64,000 nt of DNA, taken from the NCBI GenBank assembly GCA_963833955.1, contig CAWHZY010000008.1:186001-250000 (forward strand), in the 5' to 3' direction. Shown piece by piece: positions 41,243-50,322 of the stretch. The stretch is from Roseiarcus sp963833955 (GTDB lineage Bacteria > Pseudomonadota > Alphaproteobacteria > Rhizobiales > Beijerinckiaceae). The first letter of the stretch is position 1; each line of letters begins with the position of its first letter. The notes under the pieces are model-generated. The model was given only the letters and a program-made list of their open reading frames with translations. It ran no database searches and was not told where the DNA came from. The position numbers and the translations under genes were made by a program.

Positions 41243-42631
41243 TCACCCCACCTGAAACCAGGTTCCCACTCCGGCCGCGCGGTGTTCGGGGATCGCCGAT
41301 TCGAGCGGCCATTTGCCGGGGTTGTCGGCGACGAACGCGACCATGGCGCTGCGGCCGGGCTGGATGAGGATGGTGTCGCGCCAATAGGGCTCCCATCCGT
41401 CGTCCATCGAATGCAAGAGCCGCGCGACGTGGCCCCAGAGCCGGATTGCCTGGACGACCGCCGTTTTGTTGGCGAGCGAAAACACGGTGGGCTGGCCCCG
41501 CGGGATCACATAGGCGGGCTTCGGCGCCCAGTCGATGAAGGTTCCGCCGTTGATCGCAAACGGCGCTGGCCCGCCGCCGCTGATGGCAAAATCGCAACGC
41601 CTCGCGGATTCAAGGGCTATTTCCGCCGGCAGTCGCGGATTGGCGGCGAGGCGGGGCGATTCGGAGCGGGCGTCCATCGGCTCGCCTTCGGCCACGATCG
41701 CAACGAACGGTTGGTCGGCCGCGCTAGCGCCGCCGCGCAGGTCGAGACGGACGTCAGCCCCGGGGTTGCGCGGCATATCGAACATCAACTCGAACCGGGC
41801 GCCAGGGCCCATCGGAAACTGATTGTTGAGGGGTTCGAATGGTTCGCCCGGCTGGCCGTCGACCGCCACGATGAGAACCTTTGCGCCGCTTATCGTGACT
41901 GTCGCCAGACGCGCGGTCGCGGCGCTGCCGAGGCGCAGCCTGACACGCGCGCCCGGTCGAGACTTCAGCGCTAACGGCGCGGCCCCGTTATTCGCGAAAA
42001 TGACGCCGCCCTTGCGCCCGCTTCCCCGGCCGATCGCCGGATCGGTGAAATCGTCCTCGATCCTGCCGCTCGCGTCGACGTTCCAGTCGGACAGCACCAC
42101 CGCCGCGTCGAGGTCGACATCCGGCGCCCTCGGCTCGTCGACGATGATCGGGCCGAATAGCCCACGCGCCTGCTGGGGGACATCGCTCGCGCCGGCGCGC
42201 GGCAGGTACAGATTAAAGCCGGAATCGGGGGGGACGAAGCGGATCGTCTCGCTCGCGTCGGGTTTGAGGCTTTCTTGCGTGAGGCCTGCTATTCCAGCGA
42301 CCGCGTTCACCGCGCGCAAGCCCGGAAAGCTCAGCGTCGTCGGCTCGGCCAGCTTGTTGGTCAACTTCAGCCTCAACTCCTGCCCCTGTCGAAGCCTGAT
42401 GAGAGGCCCCGGAATTGCGCCGGCATAGGCGTAAGCCGTCGCCGGTTCGGCGGGTGGCGGCAAGAGTTGAAGTCGCGACCGCGCGGCTTCGAAGTTGAGA
42501 ATGCCTTCGGCCGCCGGAGCAGGCGCGTCCGCTCGCGCACGAGCGCCAAGGCGCCAAAGGGCAGCCGCAAGGCCGCCGCCCAGTACGATGCGGCGGGAGG
42601 GAATCACGCCGTTTGTCCCATTTTGGCGCAT
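41243..42631 (-). CDS. Tat-exported cupredoxin-fold (multicopper-oxidase-like) protein
   Basis: A 462-residue protein. The N-terminus has a twin-arginine signal (SRRIVLGGGLAAALWRL), so it should be exported folded. Three cupredoxin domains can be followed: GAIPGPLIRLRQGQELRLKL at about residue 70, a middle domain near DLDAAVVLSDWNVDASGRIE, and a C-terminal domain with WEPYWRDTILIQPGRSAMVA. The copper ligands of true oxidases seem to be lost: the HWHG position reads LSFPGLRAVN, and the C-terminal HCH cluster reads ESAIPEHRAA. That makes it closer in logic to SufI/FtsP, which has this fold without copper. It converges with corA and is divergent from the small membrane gene at 42686. Confidence 0.7.
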   Translation of the reverse strand: MRQNGTNGVIPSRRIVLGGGLAAALWRLGARARADAPAPAAEGILNFEAARSRLQLLPPPAEPATAYAYAGAIPGPLIRLRQGQELRLKLTNKLAEPTTLSFPGLRAVNAVAGIAGLTQESLKPDASETIRFVPPDSGFNLYLPRAGASDVPQQARGLFGPIIVDEPRAPDVDLDAAVVLSDWNVDASGRIEDDFTDPAIGRGSGRKGGVIFANNGAAPLALKSRPGARVRLRLGSAATARLATVTISGAKVLIVAVDGQPGEPFEPLNNQFPMGPGARFELMFDMPRNPGADVRLDLRGGASAADQPFVAIVAEGEPMDARSESPRLAANPRLPAEIALESARRCDFAISGGGPAPFAINGGTFIDWAPKPAYVIPRGQPTVFSLANKTAVVQAIRLWGHVARLLHSMDDGWEPYWRDTILIQPGRSAMVAFVADNPGKWPLESAIPEHRAAGVGTWFQVG

Positions 42632-42685
42632 TGCGCGTGGCGCCGAAAATGCTGGCGAGTCCGTTGCGGCGAAGAGGGCCTATCC

Positions 42686-42850
42686 ATGCGTAAGTTTGCC
42701 ATATCCCTCGGTTTCGCCTCGATTTTCGTCGGGTTAGGGCGTTTTCTGTTCGCGCCGGTCTTCTCCGTCGAGCGCGCCGGCGGCGCAACCCGCATTCTGC
42801 TCGACGCTGGCCTCTTCACCATCGCGATCGCCGCTGTCGTGCGCAAATGA
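42686..42850 (+). CDS. Small two-helix membrane protein (54 aa)
   Basis: Starts at ATG 42686 (MRKFAISLGFASIFVGLGRF) with GAGGG 8 bases upstream, and ends at 42850. Hydrophobic segments at about residues 4-24 and 36-52 predict two short transmembrane helices. It is transcribed divergently from the cupredoxin gene, 54 bases away. No family is recognised. Confidence 0.5.
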   Translation: MRKFAISLGFASIFVGLGRFLFAPVFSVERAGGATRILLDAGLFTIAIAAVVRK

Positions 42851-42950
42851 ACCGTCGGGCGCGTCAGGTCCGTATTTTTTTATGGCGGAGACCGGACAAG
42901 CTGATATAGAGCGCCGAAAGCTAATCGGCCTTGTCAAGCCGGCGCTCGCG

Positions 42951-43035
42951 GCGGGCGTGGCGGAACTGGTAGACGCGCCGGATTTAGGTTCCGGTGGCGA
43001 AAGTCGTGGGGGTTCGAGTCCCTCCGCCCGCACCA
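42951..43035 (+). tRNA. tRNA-Leu (anticodon TAG)
   Basis: Acceptor stem GCGGGCG pairs with CGCCCGC, and the gene encodes its own CCA. The anticodon stem CCGGA/TCCGG encloses the loop TTTAGGT, giving TAG. A long variable arm (GGCGAAAGTCGTGGG region) and the GGTTCGAGTCC T-arm are as expected for a class II tRNA-Leu. Confidence 0.97.
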
Positions 43036-43142
43036 TTTCCTTCGCGACCGCGAATGCGCCCGGGACCAATTGACGATCGGTCGATCGGCAAGTATCGGCC
43101 ACTCGCGGTTGTGGGCCGCGATGACCACAAGGCGGAACGCAG

Positions 43143-44513
43143 ATGCAGGTGACCGAGACGCTTAGCCAGGGACTTAAGCGGGAATACGACATTTCTTTGC
43201 CGGCGAGCGACCTGGCCGCCAAGCTCAATGGGCAGTTGGCGGACCTCAAGGCGAAGGTCCGCATCAACGGATTCCGACCCGGCAAGGTTCCGGTCGAGCA
43301 TTTGCGTAAGGTTTACGGCAAGTCGGTGATGGCCGACGTGGTGCAGGAGGCCATCGCAAGCGCGAACAAGAAGATCATCGACGACAACCACCTGCGTCTC
43401 GCCCGTGAGCCAAAGGTCGAGCTTCCGAGCGATCAGGCGGCCATCGACGCCGCGCTGGAGGCCCGCGGCGACCTTAACTTCAAGGTCGCGCTCGAGGTGC
43501 TGCCGGTGTTCGAGATCGGCGATTTCTCGCAAATCTCACTCGACCGTTTGACTGCCGATGTCGAGCCGTCAGACGTCGAGACCGCGCTCGATCGTCTGGC
43601 TGAAGAGCGCCGTACCTATAGCGAGAAGCCTGCCGGCGCGAAGGCCGAAATCCATGACCGCGTCACAATCGATTTCGACGGAACGATTGAGGGTGTGCCC
43701 TTCGAAGGCGGCGAGGGGAGGGATATCCAAGTAGCGCTCGGCTCGAACACCTTCCTGCCTGGCTTCGAGGACCAGCTGCTCGGCGTCGTTGTCGGCGACA
43801 AACGCACGGTTCGGGCCACTTTCCCTGAGGCGTACGCCGTGCGCGCGCTCGCGGGGAAGACCGCCGACTTTGATGCGACGGTGAAGGCCGTCGCCGCGCG
43901 AGATCCGTTCCCCCTCGACGACGAATTCGCCAAGAGCATGGGATCGGAGACTTTCGACAAACTCAAGGAGACGATCCGCGTTCGGATCGCTGCCGAGTAC
44001 GCGCGCGTCTCGCGCGATAAGGTTAAGCGCCAGCTCCTCGATAAGCTCGACCAACTTTATTCGTTCGAGCTCCCGGAAGGGCTGGTCAATCAAGAGTTCA
44101 ATTCTATCTGGGAGCAAGTCGCTCGCGAGCAGCAGGCCTCTGGGCGGACCTTCGCCGATGAGAACACGACGGAAGAGGCCGCGCAGGCCGACTATCGTAA
44201 GATCGCGGAAAGACGGGTGCGGCTGGGGCTTCTGCTGGCCGAAGTCGGGACGAGGGCGGAGGTAAAGGTTGCCGACGAGGAGATGACCCAGGCCCTGGTT
44301 GCCCGAGCCCGGTCGTTCCCAGGCCAGGAAAAGCAAGTCTGGGATTTCTACCGCAACAACAACCAAGCGTTGGCCGAGCTACGGGCTCCGATTTATGAAG
44401 AGAAGGTTGTCGACCATATCTTGGGCCTCGCCAAGGTCGAGGAACGGAAAGTAAGCAAGGAAGAGCTCCTCAAGCCGGCGGAAGATGAGCTGCCGAGCAT
44501 GCCGCAAGATTGA
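43143..44513 (+). CDS. tig: Trigger factor chaperone
   Basis: A 456-residue ribosome-associated chaperone with peptidyl-prolyl isomerase activity. The N-terminal ribosome-binding signature is NGFRPGKVP (about residues 40-48). The PPIase domain spans about residues 150-245 (IDFDGTIEGVPFEGGEGRDI, then GFEDQLLGVVVGDKRTV). The C-terminal arm is helical (YRKIAERRVRLGLLLAEVGT). Length is normal for alphaproteobacteria. It is followed by clpP, clpX and lon on the same strand, a conserved protein-quality-control cluster. Confidence 0.97.
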   Translation: MQVTETLSQGLKREYDISLPASDLAAKLNGQLADLKAKVRINGFRPGKVPVEHLRKVYGKSVMADVVQEAIASANKKIIDDNHLRLAREPKVELPSDQAAIDAALEARGDLNFKVALEVLPVFEIGDFSQISLDRLTADVEPSDVETALDRLAEERRTYSEKPAGAKAEIHDRVTIDFDGTIEGVPFEGGEGRDIQVALGSNTFLPGFEDQLLGVVVGDKRTVRATFPEAYAVRALAGKTADFDATVKAVAARDPFPLDDEFAKSMGSETFDKLKETIRVRIAAEYARVSRDKVKRQLLDKLDQLYSFELPEGLVNQEFNSIWEQVAREQQASGRTFADENTTEEAAQADYRKIAERRVRLGLLLAEVGTRAEVKVADEEMTQALVARARSFPGQEKQVWDFYRNNNQALAELRAPIYEEKVVDHILGLAKVEERKVSKEELLKPAEDELPSMPQD

Positions 44514-44627
44514 ATGGCTCGTGCCTAGCTGGGATCAGCCTCCTCTTTTCCGGGCGGCCCCGGGCGCCTATGTTGGGCTCGCGCCGCTTATCGGGCGTCG
44601 GGTGTTGCCGGTTAAAGAAGGACTCTA

Positions 44628-45263
44628 ATGCGCGATCTCGTGGACTACTATACCAATAATCTTGTGCCGATTGTTATAGAGCAGTCGGCGCGGGGCGAGC
44701 GTTCGTTCGATATTTTCTCGCGGCTGTTGCGCGAACGCATCATTTTCATGGTCGGCCCGGTCGACGACATATCGGCCTCCCTGATCGTCGCGCAACTCCT
44801 TTTCCTCGAAGCTGACAATCCGAAAAAGGAAATTGCCCTTTACGTCAATTCCCCGGGCGGGGTTGTCACGGCGGGGCTCTCGATCTACGATACGATGCAG
44901 TTTATTCGTCCTAAAGTGACGACGATGTGCATAGGACAGGCGGCGTCGATGGGGTCGCTTCTGCTCGCTGCGGGCGAGAAAGGCTCGCGGTTTGCGCTCC
45001 CCAATTCCCGCATCATGGTCCACCAGCCGTCTGGCGGCTTCCAGGGGCAGGCCTCCGATATCCAACGGCACGCCGAGGATATTCTCAAGGTCAAGCGGCA
45101 ACTCAACGAAATTTACGTGCATCACACGGGTCAATCCTACGAAGCCATTGAAAGAACGCTGGATCGCGATCATTTCATGTCGGCGGAAGAGGCGAAGGCT
45201 TTCGGGCTCGTCGATGAGGTGACAACCAAACGCGCGGTCGAGTTGGAAGAAGCGAAGGCGTAG
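44628..45263 (+). CDS. clpP: ATP-dependent Clp protease, proteolytic subunit
   Basis: A 211-residue serine peptidase. The catalytic serine is in GQAASMGSLLLAAG (about residue 105), the histidine in RIMVHQPSGGFQG (about residue 130) and the aspartate in ERTLDRDHFMSAEEA (about residue 180). It begins MRDLVDYYTNNLVPIVIEQS, so a short propeptide is expected. GAAGGA precedes the start. It assembles as two stacked heptamers and degrades substrates unfolded by ClpX, encoded next downstream. Confidence 0.97.
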   Translation: MRDLVDYYTNNLVPIVIEQSARGERSFDIFSRLLRERIIFMVGPVDDISASLIVAQLLFLEADNPKKEIALYVNSPGGVVTAGLSIYDTMQFIRPKVTTMCIGQAASMGSLLLAAGEKGSRFALPNSRIMVHQPSGGFQGQASDIQRHAEDILKVKRQLNEIYVHHTGQSYEAIERTLDRDHFMSAEEAKAFGLVDEVTTKRAVELEEAKA

Positions 45264-45517
45264 TCGCGGGTCAGGCTTGGCCGCGGTCTTTTCCCGGCTT
45301 GGGCGGTCGGCCGCGACAAATTTTGCGACGTGGCCTTGATTTTGCGTACAATTTGGTGGTTGCTTGTCAAATCCCAATCTGCCCCAATGGCGGGGGCCGG
45401 GAGGGAAATGCGAAGGCAGGCTCAAAGGCTACGTTTCGTTAGGGTGGTTTGGTTAGGCTGCTCGGTCAGGCGTTTGACGACCCGCTTTGGCGGGAGCGGC
45501 CTAAATGGAGAAAAGCT

Positions 45518-46771
45518 ATGGCCAAGGCCGAAGGCGACGCCAAGAATACGCTGTATTGCTCTTTCTGCGGCAAGAGCCAGCATGAAGTCCGTAAGCTCAT
45601 CGCCGGGCCCACGGTGTTCATCTGCGATGAATGCGTCGAATTGTGCATGGACATCATTCGCGAGGAGAGCAAGACCGCGCTTGTCAAAAGCAAGGATGGC
45701 ATCCCGACCCCTCGAGAGATATGCAAGGTTCTCGACGATTATGTGATCGGCCAGCCTCAAGCCAAGCGGGTGCTGTCGGTCGCGGTGCATAACCACTATA
45801 AGCGCCTTAATCACGCCACCAAGCACGGCGACGTCGAACTAGCGAAATCAAACATTCTGCTGATCGGCCCGACGGGTTCGGGCAAGACGCTCCTCGCCCA
45901 GACGCTTGCGCGCATCCTCGACGTGCCGTTCACAATGGCCGACGCTACGACCTTGACCGAAGCCGGCTATGTCGGCGAGGACGTCGAGAACATCATTTTG
46001 AAACTGTTGCAGGCTTCGGACTATAACGTCGAGCGGGCGCAGCGCGGCATCGTCTACATCGACGAGATCGACAAGATCAGTCGTAAGTCCGACAATCCGT
46101 CGATTACCCGCGACGTGTCAGGCGAAGGCGTGCAGCAGGCGCTGCTCAAGATCATGGAAGGTACGATCGCGAGCGTTCCTCCGCAGGGCGGGCGCAAGCA
46201 TCCTCAGCAGGAGTTCCTGCAGGTCGACACGACGAATATCCTGTTCATTTGCGGCGGGGCTTTTTCCGGTCTCGAGCGAATCATCTCGGCGCGCGGCAAG
46301 GGTACGTCGATAGGCTTTTCCGCCAAGGTTCAGTCGCCCGACGATCGACGCACAGGCGAGGTGTTCCGCGAGGTTGAGCCGGAAGATCTGCTGAAATTTG
46401 GTCTCATTCCCGAATTTGTCGGCCGCCTGCCCGTCATCGCGACCCTTGAGGATCTCGACGAGGACGCCCTGAAGAAGATCTTGACGGAGCCAAAGAACGC
46501 GCTCGTCAAACAATATCAGCGTCTGTTCGAGATGGAGAACACCGACCTGACGATTCAGGAAGAAGCGCTGGGAGTCGTCGCCAAGAAGGCGATCGAGCGG
46601 CGCACCGGCGCCCGCGGCCTTCGTTCGATCATGGAAGGCATCTTGCTTGACACAATGTTTGAATTGCCGGGTCTCGATGGCGTCGAACAAGTTGTCATTG
46701 GTCCTGAGGTCGTCGAAGGCAAGGCTCGCCCGCTCTATATCTATGCTGAGCGCGCCGAGCGCGCGGGCTGA
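45518..46771 (+). CDS. clpX: Clp protease ATP-binding subunit ClpX
   Basis: A 417-residue AAA+ unfoldase. The N-terminal zinc-binding domain has four cysteines (CSFCGKS and CDECVELC, residues about 15-42). Walker A is GPTGSGKT (about residue 120), Walker B IVYIDEIDKIS (about residue 182), followed by the pore loop GYVGEDVE and the sensor region GARGLRSIMEG near the C-terminus. I chose ATG 45518, preceded by GGAG, over an upstream ATG at 45449 because the family starts here. The 254-base gap after clpP leaves room for its own promoter. Confidence 0.97.
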   Translation: MAKAEGDAKNTLYCSFCGKSQHEVRKLIAGPTVFICDECVELCMDIIREESKTALVKSKDGIPTPREICKVLDDYVIGQPQAKRVLSVAVHNHYKRLNHATKHGDVELAKSNILLIGPTGSGKTLLAQTLARILDVPFTMADATTLTEAGYVGEDVENIILKLLQASDYNVERAQRGIVYIDEIDKISRKSDNPSITRDVSGEGVQQALLKIMEGTIASVPPQGGRKHPQQEFLQVDTTNILFICGGAFSGLERIISARGKGTSIGFSAKVQSPDDRRTGEVFREVEPEDLLKFGLIPEFVGRLPVIATLEDLDEDALKKILTEPKNALVKQYQRLFEMENTDLTIQEEALGVVAKKAIERRTGARGLRSIMEGILLDTMFELPGLDGVEQVVIGPEVVEGKARPLYIYAERAERAG

Positions 46772-47006
46772 TGACGCATCCAGGTTTGCGCGCCGCTTGA
46801 AAGTCGTGCCGCGCGAGCCCATGTTTTGGCGTCGATGATCCGTTCCCATGCCGTTCGGGGCGCGAAAGTCCAGGTGCGCGAAATTGTCGGTTTTCCGCGG
46901 AATTTGGTTCGTGCGGGTTCTTTCGGACTCAGGTTTCGTCGAAGGTCTGTAAGCGAAGAAAATGCGGAGCGGACGGACACGTCGGCTCCCGAAGTTCAGG
47001 ATGGCC

Positions 47007-49427
47007 ATGACCAACCAACATAAGTCCATCGTCCCGGGGACGCTCGACGTCTATCCCGTCCTTCCATTGCGCGACATCGTCGTGTTCCCGCATATGATCG
47101 TTCCACTGTTCGTCGGGCGCGAGAAGTCGATTCGTGCGCTCGAGGAGGTGATGAAGTCCGACAAGCCGATCCTGCTCGCCACCCAGAAGAACGCCGCCGA
47201 CGACGATCCGGCGCCCGACGCCATTTTCTCCGCCGGTACGCTAGCCAGCGTTCTGCAGTTGCTCAAGCTGCCCGACGGCACGGTGAAGGTGCTCGTCGAA
47301 GGCTCGACGCGCGCCCAGGTGACGCGGTTCGTGTCTGGCGACGGCTTTTTCCAGGCTGAGGCCCTGGCGATCGCCGACGAGCCGATCGAGAAGATCGAGG
47401 CGGAGGCGTTGTCGCGCTCGGTTGTGTCCGAATTTGAGAGCTACGTGAAGCTCAACAAGAAGATCTCGCCCGAGGTCGTGACCGCGGTCAATCAGATCGA
47501 CGACTACGGCAAGCTCGCCGACACCATCGCTTCCCACCTCGCAGTCAAGCTCTCCGACAAGCAGGCGATCCTAGAGATGCGCTCTATTGGAAAGCGCTTC
47601 GAGAAGTGCCTCGCACTGATGGAAAGCGAGATTTCGGTGCTGCAGGTTGAGAAGCGCATCCGGACGCGCGTCAAGCGGCAGATGGAGAAGACTCAACGGG
47701 AATATTATCTCAACGAACAGATGAAGGCGATCCAGAAGGAGCTCGGCGACGAGGACGGCAAGGACGAAATGTCCGAGCTGGAGGAGCGTATCAAGTCGAC
47801 GAGACTCACCAAGGAAGCGCGGGAGAAGGCGCTCGCCGAGGTTAAGAAACTCAGGCAGATGTCGCCGATGTCGGCAGAAGCCACGGTCGTCCGCAATTAT
47901 CTTGATTGGCTGCTGTCGATTCCTTGGCAGAAGCGATCTAAGATCAAGAAGGACCTCGCGACCGCGCAAACGATTTTGGACGCTGATCATTTTGGGTTGG
48001 ACAAAGTCAAAGAGCGTATCGTCGAGTATCTCGCTGTACAGCAGCGCGCCAACAAGCTGACCGGGCCAATCTTGTGCCTCGTCGGTCCGCCAGGCGTCGG
48101 CAAGACCTCGCTCGGCAAGTCGATCGCGAAAGCAACGGGCCGGGAGTTCGTTCGTATGTCGCTCGGCGGAGTGCGTGACGAAGCGGAAATTCGCGGACAT
48201 CGGCGCACGTACATCGGCTCGATGCCGGGCAAGGTTATCCAGTCGATGCGTAAGGCCAAGACGTCGAATCCACTCTTTCTGCTCGACGAGATCGACAAGA
48301 TGGGCATGGATTTTCGCGGTGATCCATCGTCAGCCCTGCTCGAAGTGCTCGATCCCGAACAGAACTCGACGTTCAACGACCATTATCTTGAAGTTGACTA
48401 TGACCTGTCTGGGGTCATGTTCGTGACTACCGCCAACACTCTCAACATCCCGCCTGCCCTAATGGACCGGATGGAGATCATTCGTATCGCCGGCTACACG
48501 GAAGACGAGAAGCTGGAGATCGCCAAGCGGCACCTTTTGCCCAATTCGATGAGCAAGCACGGACTGGACGCCAAGGAGTGGGTGGTTGGGGACAGCGCCA
48601 TTACGGAACTCATCCGGCGCTATACGCGTGAAGCCGGCGTCCGCAACCTTGAGCGTGAGATTTCCAATCTTGCCCGCAAGGCGGTGAAGGAGATTCTTAC
48701 CCACAAGAGCAAGGTGATTGTCGTCAACGGCGAGAATGTTGCCGAGTTCCTTGGGCCACCCAAGTTCCGCTACGGCGAGATCGAAGCTGACGACCAGGTC
48801 GGACTCGTGACGGGACTGGCTTGGACGGAGGTCGGCGGCGAATTGCTTACGATCGAAGGGGTCATGATGCCGGGCAAAGGCCGCATGACGGTGACGGGGA
48901 ATCTCAAGGACGTGATGAAGGAGTCGATTTCGGCTGCGGCTTCCTATGTGCGTTCGCGCGCGGTCGATTTCGGAATTGAGCCGCCATTGTTCGATAAGCG
49001 CGACATCCACGTGCACGTGCCCGAGGGCGCGACGCCCAAGGATGGGCCTTCCGCGGGCGTTGGCATGGCGACCGTCATCGTCTCGATGCTGACGGGCATT
49101 CCGGTGCGGCGAGACATCGCCATGACTGGCGAGATCACACTGCGCGGGCGGGTCCTTCCGATCGGAGGACTCAAGGAGAAGCTATTGGCGGCGCTCAGAG
49201 GCGGCATCAAGAAAGTTCTCATACCCGAGGACAACGTCAAGGATTTGGCGGAGATTCCGAGCTCAGTGAGAAACGGTCTTGAAATCGTGCCCGTTTCCCG
49301 AATGGACGAAGTGCTTGCGCACTCGCTTGTCCGTCGGCCGATCCCCATCGCATGGGAAGAGGACGTTGCTGCGCCGGCGCCTTCGGGGCCGCCCGAGGAG
49401 GACGGCCAAGGTTTAATAGCGCACTGA
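47007..49427 (+). CDS. lon: ATP-dependent Lon protease
   Basis: An 806-residue homohexameric protease. In order: N-terminal substrate-binding domain (YPVLPLRDIVVFPHMIVPLF), a coiled-coil middle, AAA+ domain with Walker A GPPGVGKT (about residue 356) and Walker B FLLDEIDKMG, and the protease domain with the catalytic serine in PKDGPSAGVGMATVIVSM (about residue 680) and lysine in GGLKEKLLAALRGG. ATG 47007 is preferred because AGGA precedes it at proper spacing; ATG 47001 is two codons upstream. A perfect terminator follows the gene. Confidence 0.97.
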   Translation: MTNQHKSIVPGTLDVYPVLPLRDIVVFPHMIVPLFVGREKSIRALEEVMKSDKPILLATQKNAADDDPAPDAIFSAGTLASVLQLLKLPDGTVKVLVEGSTRAQVTRFVSGDGFFQAEALAIADEPIEKIEAEALSRSVVSEFESYVKLNKKISPEVVTAVNQIDDYGKLADTIASHLAVKLSDKQAILEMRSIGKRFEKCLALMESEISVLQVEKRIRTRVKRQMEKTQREYYLNEQMKAIQKELGDEDGKDEMSELEERIKSTRLTKEAREKALAEVKKLRQMSPMSAEATVVRNYLDWLLSIPWQKRSKIKKDLATAQTILDADHFGLDKVKERIVEYLAVQQRANKLTGPILCLVGPPGVGKTSLGKSIAKATGREFVRMSLGGVRDEAEIRGHRRTYIGSMPGKVIQSMRKAKTSNPLFLLDEIDKMGMDFRGDPSSALLEVLDPEQNSTFNDHYLEVDYDLSGVMFVTTANTLNIPPALMDRMEIIRIAGYTEDEKLEIAKRHLLPNSMSKHGLDAKEWVVGDSAITELIRRYTREAGVRNLEREISNLARKAVKEILTHKSKVIVVNGENVAEFLGPPKFRYGEIEADDQVGLVTGLAWTEVGGELLTIEGVMMPGKGRMTVTGNLKDVMKESISAAASYVRSRAVDFGIEPPLFDKRDIHVHVPEGATPKDGPSAGVGMATVIVSMLTGIPVRRDIAMTGEITLRGRVLPIGGLKEKLLAALRGGIKKVLIPEDNVKDLAEIPSSVRNGLEIVPVSRMDEVLAHSLVRRPIPIAWEEDVAAPAPSGPPEEDGQGLIAH

Positions 49428-49493
49428 CGGCCGATAGCCTCGGCGCGGAGGCGGGCGCCCCCAGCGCCGCGAAGCCGGACCGCCTCATAAAAT

Positions 49494-49528
49494 CGCCGCG
49501 AATTCTCGGGAATTCGCGGCGCTTTTTT
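49494..49528 (+). terminator. Rho-independent terminator after lon
   Basis: A perfect 12-base stem (CGCCGCGAATTC / GAATTCGCGGCG) with a TCGG loop, followed by CTTTTTT. It ends the lon transcript. The rest of the 355-base lon-hup gap (to 49783) holds no gene; the hup promoter must lie there, but I cannot place its boxes with confidence. Confidence 0.92.
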
Positions 49529-49783
49529 GCGCGGAGGTGAGTTTTGGGCTCTTTTTTTCTTATTGACCCCGACGAACGCTTGCGTTCCTTCCATGAAACG
49601 GCGAGCTATGTGTCGAACTCTGCTGTCAATTCGCGGGGGGTGACGATGAGCGCCTTCGAGGGGGACGGACGGGTATGAAACGCGCGGCGGCGGCAAGGCG
49701 TCGCCCACGGCGGCGTCGAGTGCCGCCCGGACTTCAGAATTGGCGCCGACAACCGAGCGCCGCAGTCGAACGGAGAGGCAATA

Positions 49784-50074
49784 ATGAATAAGCTTGAGCT
49801 CGTCGATCATATAGCGACGGAAGCGGAATTAACTAAGGTTTCCGCCGCCGCCGCGCTTGAGGCCGTCCTAGAGGGTATCGTGGACACTTTGAGGAAGGGC
49901 GAGGAAGTGCGGCTTGTGGGATTCGGCACCTTCTCAGTGCGTGAGCGCGCTGCGGGGAAGGGGCGCAATCCGGCGACTGGCAAGGAAATTAAAATTGCGG
50001 CGTCGAGAAACGCCCGCTTCAAGCCCGGCGCCGCGCTGAAGGCGAGCCTCAATAAGAAGTCGGCCAAGAAATAG
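49784..50074 (+). CDS. hup: DNA-binding protein HU
   Basis: A 96-residue HU/IHF-family nucleoid protein. It starts MNKLELVDHIATEAELTKVS and has the signature GFGTFSVRERAAGKGRNPAT (about residues 46-65), with the DNA-intercalating proline in GRNPATG, and a lysine-rich end NKKSAKK. HU dimers bend and compact DNA. GGAGAGG precedes the start. It follows lon as in many Hyphomicrobiales. Confidence 0.95.
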   Translation: MNKLELVDHIATEAELTKVSAAAALEAVLEGIVDTLRKGEEVRLVGFGTFSVRERAAGKGRNPATGKEIKIAASRNARFKPGAALKASLNKKSAKK

Positions 50075-50089
50075 ACCAAATACTCCGCA

Positions 50090-50106
50090 GTCCGCGCCGC
50101 GCGGAC
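50090..50106 (+). terminator. GC-rich hairpin after hup
   Basis: A GTCCGCG/CGCGGAC stem with a three-base loop, 15 bases after the hup stop. It lacks a T-run, so terminator activity is uncertain. Confidence 0.3.
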
Positions 50107-50223
50107 CCGAGCCGCTCGGTCGGCCGCCCGTCACTCTTCACGCTTCACGCCTACTGGCGCTTGGCGAGCCTACCGCGAGCCTGTTATCTTGCAGCCGCCG
50201 GACGAGGCGACCGGCGGCTGCAA

Positions 50224-50299
50224 GGGCGGTTAGCTCAGTTGGTAGAGCATCTCGTTTACACCGAGAGGGTCGGCGGTTCGAGCCCGTCACCGCCCACCA
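50224..50299 (+). tRNA. tRNA-Val (anticodon TAC)
   Basis: Acceptor GGGCGGT pairs with ACCGCCC and the gene encodes CCA. The anticodon stem CTCG.../...CGAG encloses TTTACAC, giving TAC. D-arm TAGCTCAGTTGGTAGAGC and T-arm GGTTCGAGCCC are standard. Confidence 0.97.
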
Positions 50300-50322
50300 T
50301 TTTCAGGTCGCTGAGCTTGTTC

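Noticed and set aside
42882..43073. Open frame across the tRNA-Leu gene
   Set aside because: Its middle is simply translated tRNA sequence (VAELVDAPDLGSGG...), a common artefact; the tRNA fold is complete.
50161..50322. N-terminal extension of the ClpP-like gene
   Set aside because: The extension is translated tRNA-Val (AQLVEHLVYTERVGGSSP); the signal peptide begins at 50323.
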